32,289 nt of DNA. Source: Candidatus Fermentibacter danicus. GTDB lineage: Bacteria; Fermentibacterota; Fermentibacteria; Fermentibacterales; Fermentibacteraceae. The notes below the pieces were generated by a model. The model had not been told where the DNA came from and made no database searches. It saw nothing but the letters and a program-made list of their open reading frames with translations. Made by a program: the position numbers and the translations under genes. This document shows positions 1 through 7,818 of this stretch, in pieces. Position 1 is the stretch's first letter. Each line of letters begins with the position of its first letter. The stretch is from assembly GCA_001618605.1 (NCBI GenBank), contig LKHC01000082.1, positions 10,606-42,894 on the forward strand, given 5' to 3'.

Positions 1-531
1 TCCTACTCACTTCCCATAGACATCGGGCTGCTCTCGCGACTGATCTCATGGGCGACGATCCTGGACGGCGCCGGGCCGTCCGAGCTGCTTGCCGGCAGGG
101 GCATCGGCGCGGAGATAACCTATTTCAAGCCCGAGTTCGGAAATGTCTGGACCATGTCGTTCATAGACGGCTCCTTCTGGCAGGTCCTCCTCGACATGGG
201 CCTGATCGGCGTGGCCGGCCTCGGCCTCATCTTCAGCCTGGCGCTGATCCAGTCCGCGCGGCTCTTCCTCACGACTCCCGACATCGAGAGGGCCTCCAGG
301 GCGATGGGGGTGTTCTGTTCGCTGATCCTGCTGCTGGTGGCCTCGATGATGAGCTCCGTGCTGACCAACTACAATTATGTCGCTCTCTGGGCCGTACTTC
401 TGGCCCTGCTGCAGTCCGAAAGGAACAGGGAGGCGGACTCGACCCGGGGCGCAGGCTCCCTTTATGATCAGAGATCGACCGGGCCCGCACGGACCCGCTC
501 CCCTGAAACCCATAATGGAGGCCACGAGTGA
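1..531 (+). CDS. O-antigen ligase/polymerase-like membrane protein, C-terminal part
   Basis: The reading frame is open from the first base, so the N-terminus lies outside the window; 176 residues are visible. The segment has a GRGIGAE turn, a soluble stretch, then FIDGSFWQVLLDMGLIG, followed by two hydrophobic spans (roughly residues 57-82 and 102-138). A glycine-rich loop followed by a buried xxxLxxLxxxGLIG helix is the usual C-terminal pattern of Wzy/WaaL-type O-antigen polymerases and ligases. That family joins lipid-linked glycans in the inner membrane. The hydrophilic tail of about 35 residues is rich in Arg and Pro. The stop codon overlaps the ackA GTG start by 4 bases, so the two are probably co-translated, although their functions are unrelated. 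The exact substrate cannot be told from this fragment. Confidence 0.6.
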   Translation, partial: SYSLPIDIGLLSRLISWATILDGAGPSELLAGRGIGAEITYFKPEFGNVWTMSFIDGSFWQVLLDMGLIGVAGLGLIFSLALIQSARLFLTTPDIERASRAMGVFCSLILLLVASMMSSVLTNYNYVALWAVLLALLQSERNREADSTRGAGSLYDQRSTGPARTRSPETHNGGHE

Positions 532-1730
532 AGATCCTCGTCATCAACAGCGGCAGTTCCTCTATCAAGTTCCGTCTCTTCGAGAGCAGCACGGGCGAGA
601 CCCTCGCGGGCGGGCTGCTCGAGCGGATCGGCCTTGCCGAAGGGAGGATGGAGTATCGCCGCGGCACGGACGGGAAGATCACGACCGAACGCCCGATCCC
701 TAACCATCAGGCGGGCATCTCCATGGTCCTCGCGAGCCTGACGGACCCTGTCAGCGGCGCGCTCGGGTCACTTTCCGAAATCCAGGCAGTAGGGCACAGG
801 ATCGTCCACGGAGGGGAGCGGTTCACCCAGCCGGTCGAGATCACGAACGAGGTCATCTCCGAGATCGAACAGAACAGCTTCATGGCCCCCCTCCACAACC
901 CGGCCAACCTCCTGGGGATAAGGGCCGCCATGGAGATGCTCGAGGGCGTCAGGAACGTCGCCGTGTTCGATACCTCCTTCCATCAGACCATGCCCCCCGT
1001 CGCGTATGTCTATCCCCTCACCTGGGACCTCTACAAGGAGAAGGGATTCCGCCGATACGGCTTCCACGGCACCAGCCACCAGTACGTGGCGGAGCGGACC
1101 GCAGCCATGCTGGGCCGGCCCCTTTCCGAACTGAACACGATCGTCTGCCATCTCGGCAACGGCAGCAGCATAACCGCGGTGAAGCAGGGCAGAAGCATCG
1201 ACACGAGCCTGGGCTACGGCACCGTATGCGGCGTGATGATGGGTACCCGCTCGGGCGACGTGGACCCGGCGATCCTGATCGAGCTGATGGAGAACCACGG
1301 CATGTCCGCCTCGGAAGTGAAGGATCTCGTCTACAAGAAGAGCGGTCTGCTCGGCATCTCCGGCGTGTCCAGCGACATGAGGGACGTGGAGCGGGCCGCG
1401 GAGTCCGGCAACGAAAGAGCGGTGCTGGCTCTGGATCTCTTCGCCGACAAGGTGCGCAAGTACATCGGAGCCTATGCCGTCACGCTCGGATCGGTGGATG
1501 CGATAGCCTTCACCGCCGGGGTAGGCGAAAACGGCATTGAGATGCGCGAGATGATCTGCCGGGGCCTGGGCGTGCTCGGGGCCGAGCTGGACCCCGAGGC
1601 CAACAACTGCCGCGGACAGGAGAAGATCGTGTCCTCACCGGACAGCCGGGTGAAGCTGCTCGTGGTTCCCACCAACGAGGAGCTGATGATCGCGATGGAG
1701 ACAGAGAGGATCCTCGGCCGGAGGAACTAG
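528..1730 (+). CDS. ackA: Acetate kinase
   Basis: A 400-residue enzyme of the ASKHA fold that interconverts acetyl phosphate + ADP and acetate + ATP in the cytoplasm. The N-terminus MKILVINSGSSS is diagnostic. The catalytic set matches the numbering of the well-studied Methanosarcina enzyme exactly: Asn7, Arg91, His123, Asp148, His180, Arg241 and Glu384. YGFHGTSH, CHLGNGSS, GTRSGDVDP and FTAGVGENG are all present. The length is standard. The GTG start overlaps the previous stop by 4 bases (GTGA), so translation is probably coupled. No phosphotransacetylase gene (pta) is adjacent, which is unusual for an ack locus. Its TAG stop interlocks with the stop of the convergent glycosyltransferase in the palindrome CTAG. 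The identification is secure. Confidence 0.98.
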   Translation: MKILVINSGSSSIKFRLFESSTGETLAGGLLERIGLAEGRMEYRRGTDGKITTERPIPNHQAGISMVLASLTDPVSGALGSLSEIQAVGHRIVHGGERFTQPVEITNEVISEIEQNSFMAPLHNPANLLGIRAAMEMLEGVRNVAVFDTSFHQTMPPVAYVYPLTWDLYKEKGFRRYGFHGTSHQYVAERTAAMLGRPLSELNTIVCHLGNGSSITAVKQGRSIDTSLGYGTVCGVMMGTRSGDVDPAILIELMENHGMSASEVKDLVYKKSGLLGISGVSSDMRDVERAAESGNERAVLALDLFADKVRKYIGAYAVTLGSVDAIAFTAGVGENGIEMREMICRGLGVLGAELDPEANNCRGQEKIVSSPDSRVKLLVVPTNEELMIAMETERILGRRN

Positions 1731-2695
1731 GCCCGGTCGCGCTGTCCTGACCGCGTCTGCCGGACCCTGTATGCGGTCTGTTCCTCGATCAGGTGCCTCG
1801 TGTGCGAGGAGGATTCCGCGAGGGACGCCATTATCGTCAGCAGCAGCCCGATGACCACCAGGAAGAGGCCCGCTATCGCGACTCCCTTGAACGGAGTCAC
1901 CTTGCCCGTGTCGATCCATCTGGCGAAGACGAGAGCCTCCGCAATCAGGCCTGCGGCCGTCATCGCGAGCCCCGGCAGGCCGTAGAACCTCCAGGGCATG
2001 TGGTCGTGGGATGCAGAATAGATGGCGCCGGCCGACAGGAAGGCATACCTCACGAGGTTGCCGGAGATGCTCGACCGCCCGTGCTGCCTGACGCCCCTCA
2101 CGGGCAGGGCGACCTCCCGTATCCTCATCCTCTTCCATGCCAAGTCTATCAGGGTTTCCTGAGTGTAGGTGAATCTGCTGAAGGAGCTGATCCATTCCAG
2201 GGCCGCCGGTCCGTAGGCACGGAATCCGCAGGTGGCGTCGTGCACCCGGGAGCCCGTCAGCGCGTTCACCATGGCCGCCACGACGCCGTTTCCGAATCTC
2301 CTTATCCAGGGCGTCGATCCCCTGGGTGTTCCAGGCATGAACCTGCTGCACGTCACAAGATCGGCGCTTCCGTCCACCAGCGGGGCGAGGAGACTGGAGA
2401 TCCCCGCCGGATCGAACTGCCCGTCTCCATCTATCGTGACGAGCGCGTCGTAGCCGCCGTCCCGGGCCGATGCCAGCGCGGTCCTGAAGGCGGCCCCCAG
2501 CCCCCTGTTGCGGGCGTGACGGATCACGGAGGCTCCCGCCTCCCTCGCCCTCTCCGCCGTCGCGTCCGAGGATCCGTCGTCTATCACGAGCACGTCGAGG
2601 ACCGAGACTCCCTCGATCTCCGCGGGTATGCCGGATATCACCCCTCCGACGGTCTTCTCCTCGTTCAGAGCGGGTATCGAGATTAGAACGCGCAT
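1727..2695 (-). CDS. GT2-family glycosyltransferase with two C-terminal membrane helices
   Basis: A 322-residue protein. The N-terminal 220 residues are a GT-A domain: MRVLISIPALNEE, the nucleotide-binding VIDDGSSDAT (Asp39-Asp40), and the metal-binding TIDGDGQFDP (Asp89, Asp91). This is the arrangement of dolichyl-phosphate mannose synthase-like enzymes, which move a sugar from a nucleotide donor to a lipid phosphate. Two hydrophobic helices follow (about 237-258 and 269-292), then a basic tail. The start was chosen because GAAAGGA sits 5 bases before this ATG; the frame is open 32 codons further upstream but without a ribosome-binding site. It runs divergently from the GT-C-like gene next door, which could use its polyprenyl-sugar product. 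The pairing is inference. Confidence 0.85.
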   Translation of the reverse strand: MRVLISIPALNEEKTVGGVISGIPAEIEGVSVLDVLVIDDGSSDATAERAREAGASVIRHARNRGLGAAFRTALASARDGGYDALVTIDGDGQFDPAGISSLLAPLVDGSADLVTCSRFMPGTPRGSTPWIRRFGNGVVAAMVNALTGSRVHDATCGFRAYGPAALEWISSFSRFTYTQETLIDLAWKRMRIREVALPVRGVRQHGRSSISGNLVRYAFLSAGAIYSASHDHMPWRFYGLPGLAMTAAGLIAEALVFARWIDTGKVTPFKGVAIAGLFLVVIGLLLTIMASLAESSSHTRHLIEEQTAYRVRQTRSGQRDRA

Positions 2696-2808
2696 CCGTA
2701 TCCTTTCGACAGGGCGGCGCTCCCGCCGCCACGGAAAGATCGTCCCGGCCGCCCGGCGGGGCAAGCCCGATTCTTGCGGTCGAGCCTGCATGATGTTCTG
2801 TTACGGGC

Positions 2809-4551
2809 ATGGACGGTTTTCTACTGTGCCTGCCGGCTCTGGCAGCCCTCGTCGCAGCGTTCTGCGGCCCGGGCGGGCTGCTCCTGCGCGGCGGGTCGTG
2901 GCCGGAACGCCTCGGAGCGGGCGCCCTGCTCGTCTCGATGGCCGTATCGGCGGCCGGGTGGCTCTCCGCGCTATCCAGCGCCGTCCTTTGGGCCATTCTC
3001 GCAGTTGCGGCGGCTTCCGCAGCCTTCGGTGCGCGTCGGCGGCCGTCTCCCGGCGGGCTCCTCCCAGCGGCGATAGCGCTGCTGATCCTGTTCCCGCTCG
3101 CGGCCATGCCGCCAATGGCGAGGGACGCCATGAACCACCACCTCTACCTGCCGAGGCTGTGGCTCGAGGCCGGCGGAATCCACCGGCCCGCATGGTGCCC
3201 CTTCTTCTACTACCCGTACATGGTCGAGTCGCTCTATGCGCTCGTGGGCGGCACCTTCGGCTTCAGGGCGTCCAACATGGTCAGCCTCCTGGGCTTCGCA
3301 GGATCGATCGGCGCCGCCTGGCATGCAGCCGAACCACACGGGAGGAAGGCATCGCTCCTGGCATCCCTCGTGGTGCTGAGCGTTCCGGAGGCCCTCAGAA
3401 ACGCCACCTGGGCCTATTCCGACTCCTTCCTGCTCCTCTTCTCGATACTTGCGGCGGGGGAACTCGCGAAGGACCGCTGGAATCCTTCTCTCGCGGCGCT
3501 CTGGGCGGCGGCCGCCGGTGCGTGCAAATACAACGGGCTTCCCGTGACGGCCGCCGTGCTCCTGGTCATCGCATGGAGGTTCAGGCGGAGCCCGGTCCGG
3601 CTCGCGGCGCCTCTCGCAGTTGCGATGCTCGTCAGCGCCGCCTGGGCTTTGCCGAATGCGATCGAAAGGAGCAATCCGGTTCATCCCCTGATGGGAGGGC
3701 TCTTCGGAACAGAGCCCGAGGTCATGCAGAGGACGCAGGAGCTTCTGGCGGGGGCGTCGGCCTATTCGGCGTCTGTGTCGGGCCCTTCGGACCTCGTCAT
3801 GCTGCCGCTGCGAATGTCGCTCCAGGGCAGATGGGACGATCCCAGACTGTATGACGGAGCCTCCGGCCCGCTTCTTCTGGCTGGGGTTCTGCTCTTCGCC
3901 GTGCTCGGGAGAAGGAAGGTGTCCGCGCTTCCGGCCCTGGCCGTGTTCGTCGCGACGGTGCTGCTCAGCGGCAGTGCCGCACGGGTCAGATATCTCTTCG
4001 GCGCGATAGGGATGCTCTCGATCCCTGCGGGCGAGGGGCTGTCGAGGGCCATGTCCTCGGGCCGCACGGGGAGAGCGGTCACGCTGGCTGCCACGACGGT
4101 ATGCCTCATCTGGAGCGGCTCCCGGCTGTTCGATCTCTATGGAGTCGAAAGGCCCTGGGAGGCCCTGGACGACTCCTTCCTGGAGAATCGATTGCCCTAC
4201 ATGTCATTCTATATGGAGGCTGACAGGGTACTTGAGGAGAACGACACAACCCTGTTCGTGAACATGGGGAACAGGGCCTTCTACTGGCCCTCCTGCGCCG
4301 TCTTCAACGCCCGCAGATTCCCTCTGGACGTACTCGAGCCGCTCTGGGCGGGCCTCGGAGCCGAAGGTCTGGACTCGATCCTCCGTGCGCGGGGAGTTAC
4401 GCATGTCGCGGTGGACATGGACATTGCCGATATCAACATCAGCGGAGAACTCACGGAAGAGGAATTTGCGGAATGGAGGGAGTTCGCAGCCCTCTGGATG
4501 GAGCCTGTCGTGTCGGAGGGGCCCTATGTCCTCTTCAGGCTGGCGGAATGA
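2809..4551 (+). CDS. GT-C-like polytopic membrane protein (putative glycosyltransferase)
   Basis: A 580-residue protein with about ten hydrophobic segments in the first 430 residues and a soluble C-terminal region of about 140 residues. After the third hydrophobic stretch it has ARDAMNHHLYLPRLWLEAGG, an acidic-residue loop (Asp106) followed by an amphipathic helix. This resembles the first extracytoplasmic loop of GT39/GT83-type enzymes that use polyprenyl-phosphate sugars. The C-terminal part (…FVNMGNRAFYWPS…) resembles the soluble tail of such proteins. No clear Shine-Dalgarno precedes this ATG, so the start is less certain. Its last 28 bases overlap the end of the minus-strand gene at 4524. 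No specific substrate can be assigned; membership of the GT-C fold is inferred from topology and the Asp loop. Confidence 0.7.
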   Translation: MDGFLLCLPALAALVAAFCGPGGLLLRGGSWPERLGAGALLVSMAVSAAGWLSALSSAVLWAILAVAAASAAFGARRRPSPGGLLPAAIALLILFPLAAMPPMARDAMNHHLYLPRLWLEAGGIHRPAWCPFFYYPYMVESLYALVGGTFGFRASNMVSLLGFAGSIGAAWHAAEPHGRKASLLASLVVLSVPEALRNATWAYSDSFLLLFSILAAGELAKDRWNPSLAALWAAAAGACKYNGLPVTAAVLLVIAWRFRRSPVRLAAPLAVAMLVSAAWALPNAIERSNPVHPLMGGLFGTEPEVMQRTQELLAGASAYSASVSGPSDLVMLPLRMSLQGRWDDPRLYDGASGPLLLAGVLLFAVLGRRKVSALPALAVFVATVLLSGSAARVRYLFGAIGMLSIPAGEGLSRAMSSGRTGRAVTLAATTVCLIWSGSRLFDLYGVERPWEALDDSFLENRLPYMSFYMEADRVLEENDTTLFVNMGNRAFYWPSCAVFNARRFPLDVLEPLWAGLGAEGLDSILRARGVTHVAVDMDIADINISGELTEEEFAEWREFAALWMEPVVSEGPYVLFRLAE

Positions 4552-4841
4552 TTGTTGAAGGTCTCCATGACGCGCCGGAGCAGTTCGCTCTCGTCGGAGA
4601 TGTTCCGGAGATCCACCGGGATGGAGCTGAGCGCGTCGATGTAGGCCCTTATCACGGCGGCCTTCGTTATCCTCTGACGCCTGTGGTGCCTGTCCCTGTT
4701 CTGGGATATGGCCCTTACGATTCTGGTGAGGACTTCCTCCTGATCCTGGCGGACCGGAACCGTGAGCCTGACGCTCGCGGAATCGCCCTCCTCGAAATCG
4801 ATTATGCTGGAAACGATTCCGGGCTTGGTTCGTGCAGACAT
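4524..4841 (-). CDS. Small ribbon-helix-helix-like hypothetical protein
   Basis: A 105-residue protein starting MSARTKPG. The middle reads VRLTVPVRQDQEEVLTRIV, then an Arg/His-rich stretch, then RITKAAVIRAYIDALSSIP. A beta-strand followed by two helices, with a conserved RITK..VIR at the start of the first helix, is the look of CopG/ParG-type ribbon-helix-helix DNA-binding proteins; this is a pattern call only. The start is fixed by GGAGG 5 bases before the ATG, and a promoter-like pair lies just upstream. Its 3' end overlaps the convergent GT-C-like gene by 28 bases. It is divergent from the pilus operon, so it may regulate it (inference). The reading frame on the opposite strand here has no comparable start signal. 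Confidence 0.6.
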   Translation of the reverse strand: MSARTKPGIVSSIIDFEEGDSASVRLTVPVRQDQEEVLTRIVRAISQNRDRHHRRQRITKAAVIRAYIDALSSIPVDLRNISDESELLRRVMETFNNHSASLKRT

Positions 4842-4857
4842 ACAGACCTCCGGGCCA

Positions 4858-4885
4858 AACATAAAGGGACGCCCGGGGCCGTCAA
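4858..4885 (-). promoter_or_regulatory. Sigma70-like promoter for the ribbon-helix-helix-like gene
   Basis: On the minus strand, TTGACG (4885-4880) is followed after 16 bases by TATGTT (4863-4858). Transcription would start about 15 bases before the chosen ATG. The TTGACG -35 box is shared with the divergent pilus promoter 40 bases away. Confidence 0.45.
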
Positions 4886-4921
4886 GGGATATATGAACTT
4901 TCGGAGTTATGAATTTGGGTA

Positions 4922-4950
4922 TTGACGAGATTCGACACTCCTGTTAAACT
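4922..4950 (+). promoter_or_regulatory. Sigma70-like promoter of the pilus operon
   Basis: TTGACG (4922-4927), 17-base spacer, TAAACT (4945-4950), about 85 bases before the pilM start. It has the same form as the promoter before the sigma-factor gene (TTGACG, 17 bases, TAAACG). The leader of about 80 bases holds no open frame. Confidence 0.6.
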
Positions 4951-5035
4951 TCGTTTCAAGTGCGGGAGGGCATTGTGATTCCTATCCGGGCACGTTGCAC
5001 GGCAGAGGGATCGAGCTGAACGGTGGGAGGCACAG

Positions 5036-6784
5036 ATGGGCTTCGGCGGTTCTATCAAGTCGGCCGTAGGCCTGGACATCGGCAGCCATTCGGTGAAGGT
5101 GGTCGAGCTGGTAAGGGCTGGAAAGTCCCTCAAGCTCGCCAGGTTCGCCATTCAGGAACTGGCTCCCGGTACAGTGGCCGATGGCGAGATAGTCAACAGG
5201 GAGCTTGTTAACGCCGGTATCAGGGACGCCCTGAGGAACGCCGGCATCAAACCCAAGCTGGTCTTCTCGGCCGTCTCCGGCAGGAGCGTCATCGTAAGGC
5301 GCATCCCGATGGAGAAGATGTCCGAGGAGAACGCCCGCCAGGCCATACGCTGGGAGGCCGAGCAGCACATCCCCTTCAGGATCGACGAGGTCAGCATCGA
5401 CTTCAAGATCATCAACCCGGAGATGGCTCCGGGCCAGATGGAAGTCCTCCTCGTCGCCGCGAAGAAGGAGGCGGTCGACCTCCACAGGGGGCTCCTGCAG
5501 TCGTCCGGCGTGAAGCCCGGCGCGATCGAGCTGGAGCAGTTCGCACTGCAGAGAAACTACGAGTACAACTACAGGCCCGGTGCGGACGAGTGCGCGACCA
5601 TCCTGAACATAGGCGCCGAAGTGACGAACATGGTCGTGGTCAAGGGCGGCCTGCCCAGCTTCAACCGCGATCTCTCCATCGGCGGCAACAGATTCATCGA
5701 AGCCCTCCAGAGGTCGATGGGTCTGGACTACGAAACCGCGGAATCCGTACTGAAGGGCGAGCTCCCGGAGGGCACCTCGCAGGACGAGGTGAGGTCTGCG
5801 GTCGGCTACGTGATCGAGGAGCTTTCCACCAGCGTACGGCGCTCCTTCATATCGTTCCAGGCCTCCGGGGAGAGCACCAGGATCGACAGGATGTACGTCA
5901 GCGGCGGCTGCTCGCTCGTGCCGGGTCTCGTATCGACCCTCAGCGAACAGCACGGCCTGCCCGTCGAACCCCTGGAGACGTTCAGAAGCATATCGGCCGA
6001 TCCCTCCATGATTCCCGACCAGGACAGGTCCGTGATGAGTGCCCTCCTAGCCGTCAGCATCGGGCTTGCCCTGAGGGCTTTCGAACCCGGCAGGGTCGAC
6101 GTGAACGTCATGGAGGAGGCCGAGTCCCGCAGGAAGAGGTCCACAGTGCCCGGGGCGGCCGCTTCGTCGCCTTCCGCGGGCGGGGCAATCCTCTCCTACC
6201 TGCCGATACTGCTGATCGCCGGCGGGGTGGTGGCCATGGGCATCCACTACGCCGGACTCAAGAAGCATCAGTCCCGGTTGAGGAGCCAGATCACCGAGAT
6301 CGACAGCGAGATCGCCCAGATGGAGACCCAGGTGAGCCAGCAGAACGAGGCGAATGCGCTGCTGGCCGATCTCGAGGCCAGGCGCGCGGCCATACAGAGC
6401 CTGGCTCTGGATCAGAGATTCACGGTCTACGTCATGGAATACCTCTGCAAGGCCCTCTATCCGCAGCAGACCACGATGGCCGAGGAGGCCGACAAGGGCA
6501 TCTACCTCACCGCCATGGTGATGAACGGCGAGAGCCTCCATCTGACTGGCATCGCAAGAACATGGGGAGACGTGGTCGCCTTCCAGCGCAGGCTGGTCGA
6601 GCAGCTTCCGGACGGCCAGACCCCACTGTTCCAGCTCGCCGAGTACGGGCAGACATACACCCTGACGCCAGCAACCAATCCGACCGGCGTATCCGGCGGA
6701 GAGATGAGATACCAGTTCGATCTCGAAGTAACCGTCAACAGGGGCTCGCTGACGCCCCTGGTCGGCAACTACTCCGGGATCTGA
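5036..6784 (+). CDS. pilM: PilM-PilN fusion, type IV pilus alignment-complex protein
   Basis: A 582-residue protein that joins two normally separate pilus proteins. Residues 1-352 are PilM, an actin-like ATP-binding cytoplasmic protein: VGLDIGSHSVKVVEL (phosphate 1), ILNIGAEVTNMVVV (phosphate 2) and MYVSGGCSLVPGL (adenosine motif). Residues 353-582 match PilN: a VNVMEEAESRRKR stretch where free PilN has its INLLPxRE-type N-terminus, a membrane helix (about 385-407), a coiled coil (about 407-455) and a periplasmic ferredoxin-like domain. In other bacteria PilM holds the PilN N-terminal peptide in a cleft; here the contact would be made in cis. The start has GGGAGG 5 bases upstream. First gene of the operon; PilO, a PilP-like protein and PilQ follow. 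There is no sign of frameshift or assembly damage at the junction. Confidence 0.93.
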   Translation: MGFGGSIKSAVGLDIGSHSVKVVELVRAGKSLKLARFAIQELAPGTVADGEIVNRELVNAGIRDALRNAGIKPKLVFSAVSGRSVIVRRIPMEKMSEENARQAIRWEAEQHIPFRIDEVSIDFKIINPEMAPGQMEVLLVAAKKEAVDLHRGLLQSSGVKPGAIELEQFALQRNYEYNYRPGADECATILNIGAEVTNMVVVKGGLPSFNRDLSIGGNRFIEALQRSMGLDYETAESVLKGELPEGTSQDEVRSAVGYVIEELSTSVRRSFISFQASGESTRIDRMYVSGGCSLVPGLVSTLSEQHGLPVEPLETFRSISADPSMIPDQDRSVMSALLAVSIGLALRAFEPGRVDVNVMEEAESRRKRSTVPGAAASSPSAGGAILSYLPILLIAGGVVAMGIHYAGLKKHQSRLRSQITEIDSEIAQMETQVSQQNEANALLADLEARRAAIQSLALDQRFTVYVMEYLCKALYPQQTTMAEEADKGIYLTAMVMNGESLHLTGIARTWGDVVAFQRRLVEQLPDGQTPLFQLAEYGQTYTLTPATNPTGVSGGEMRYQFDLEVTVNRGSLTPLVGNYSGI

Positions 6785-6794
6785 TGGGGGGATC

Positions 6795-7217
6795 ATGAAC
6801 AGGAACGTTGTACTGACGATGATTGCGGCGCTCGCCGTCCTGTCTGGCTGCGATCCCTTCGGGACCGACGATACCAGCGTATACGTGACGGGCACCGTAT
6901 GGGAGGACTCGAGCCACACCATTCCGGCCGAGGGTGTCACACTGGTAGTCCACGGGGACTCGGTGAACACGTTCGACTATGCCTCCAACACGAACGCCGA
7001 CGGGGTGTTCTTCATCGAAGTCCCGGTCTATCCGTCGGCCGGCGAGGAGGGTGTGGGATACACGCTGCCGGGATTCGCAACGATGGGGCTCAGCGCTCAC
7101 TTCGGCTCGAAGATGTACGTCTACGCCGATTTGAAGAGGACTCCCTTCGTAATCGAATGCGGAGACACACTCACGGTCTGGGATACTGACATCATGACCT
7201 GGACAAGCGGACAATGA
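6795..7217 (+). CDS. Small lipoprotein in the pilus operon
   Basis: A 140-residue protein with a lipoprotein signal peptide: MNRN, a hydrophobic core, then LSGC with the lipidated Cys at 19, followed by Asp20. The mature part (YVTGTVWEDSSHTIPAEGVTL…, …NADGVFFIEVPVY…) looks like a single carboxypeptidase-regulatory or Ig-like beta-sandwich. The G(T)VW…ADGVF pattern is typical of such domains. GGGGGG precedes the ATG by 3 bases. It sits 10 bases after pilMN and 31 bases before pilO, a position where standard pilM-Q operons have no gene. Asp directly after the Cys keeps lipoproteins in the inner membrane in enterobacteria; whether that rule holds here is unknown. Role inferred from position only: an accessory piece of the pilus complex. 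Confidence 0.82.
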   Translation: MNRNVVLTMIAALAVLSGCDPFGTDDTSVYVTGTVWEDSSHTIPAEGVTLVVHGDSVNTFDYASNTNADGVFFIEVPVYPSAGEEGVGYTLPGFATMGLSAHFGSKMYVYADLKRTPFVIECGDTLTVWDTDIMTWTSGQ

Positions 7218-7248
7218 CGGCCCAGGCCAGGCCGGGAGGAGGTTCGAA

Positions 7249-7806
7249 GTGGCTATAGACCTTCGGGATCCCAAGGTGCTGCGCTTCTTCCTCGGGCTCC
7301 TCCTGCTCGTAGCGCTGGTCTACGTCTACTTCAACTTCATAGCGAAGGACACCAGGGAGTCCATCACCTCCCTCGAGGACCAGCTCCGGATGAAGCAGAT
7401 GGAGTTGAACCAGCTCAGGGCGCAGACCTCGGAAGACATGGCCGTGATGGCCCAGCAGATCGAGATGTACCAGCAGGAGCTGGAGAATCTGGACAGGTTC
7501 CTGCCCAGACAGTACAGCCAGGACGACGTGCTCGAGATGCTCACCATGAAGGCCGCCAGCAGCGGCATCCAGATCGTGAACCTGAACCCTCTGCCGATGA
7601 CCCTGCAGGGTCAGTACGCGGTCTACAGCTGGCAGATCAGGCTCACGGGAAGGTATCACCGGCTCGGCGTCTTCTTCGACCAGCTTACCCAGGAAACGAT
7701 GATGACGGCGATAACCGATCTCAACATCCAGCAGTTGAAGGCGGCGGAAGGCAAGTTCGACAACATCGAGGCTTCCTTCGTGTTCTCCGCCTACACTCAG
7801 CCATAG
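7249..7806 (+). CDS. pilO: PilO, type IV pilus inner-membrane alignment protein
   Basis: A 185-residue bitopic protein: a short cytoplasmic N-terminus (MAIDLRDPKVLRFF), one membrane helix (about 14-31), a coiled coil (about 36-85), then a periplasmic ferredoxin-like domain with LPRQYSQDDVLEMLTMKAAS and the strand GRYHRLGVFFDQLTQE typical of PilO. PilO pairs with the PilN periplasmic domain and binds PilP, linking the inner-membrane platform to the secretin. The length is normal for the family. The GTG start is supported by GGAGG 6 bases upstream. It lies between the small lipoprotein gene and the PilP-like gene in the same operon. Confidence 0.93.
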   Translation: MAIDLRDPKVLRFFLGLLLLVALVYVYFNFIAKDTRESITSLEDQLRMKQMELNQLRAQTSEDMAVMAQQIEMYQQELENLDRFLPRQYSQDDVLEMLTMKAASSGIQIVNLNPLPMTLQGQYAVYSWQIRLTGRYHRLGVFFDQLTQETMMTAITDLNIQQLKAAEGKFDNIEASFVFSAYTQP

Positions 7807-7818
7807 GGGGTGAAGGAC

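Noticed and set aside
1635-3131. A 498-codon minus-strand frame covering the GT2 gene
   Set aside because: The GT2 motifs are in another frame of the same strand. This one is Arg/Pro/Gly-rich and without motifs.
4473-4925. A 150-codon plus-strand frame opposite the ribbon-helix-helix-like gene
   Set aside because: It has no ribosome-binding site, starts inside the GT-C-like gene and runs across both predicted promoters. The minus-strand frame has GGAGG and a promoter.
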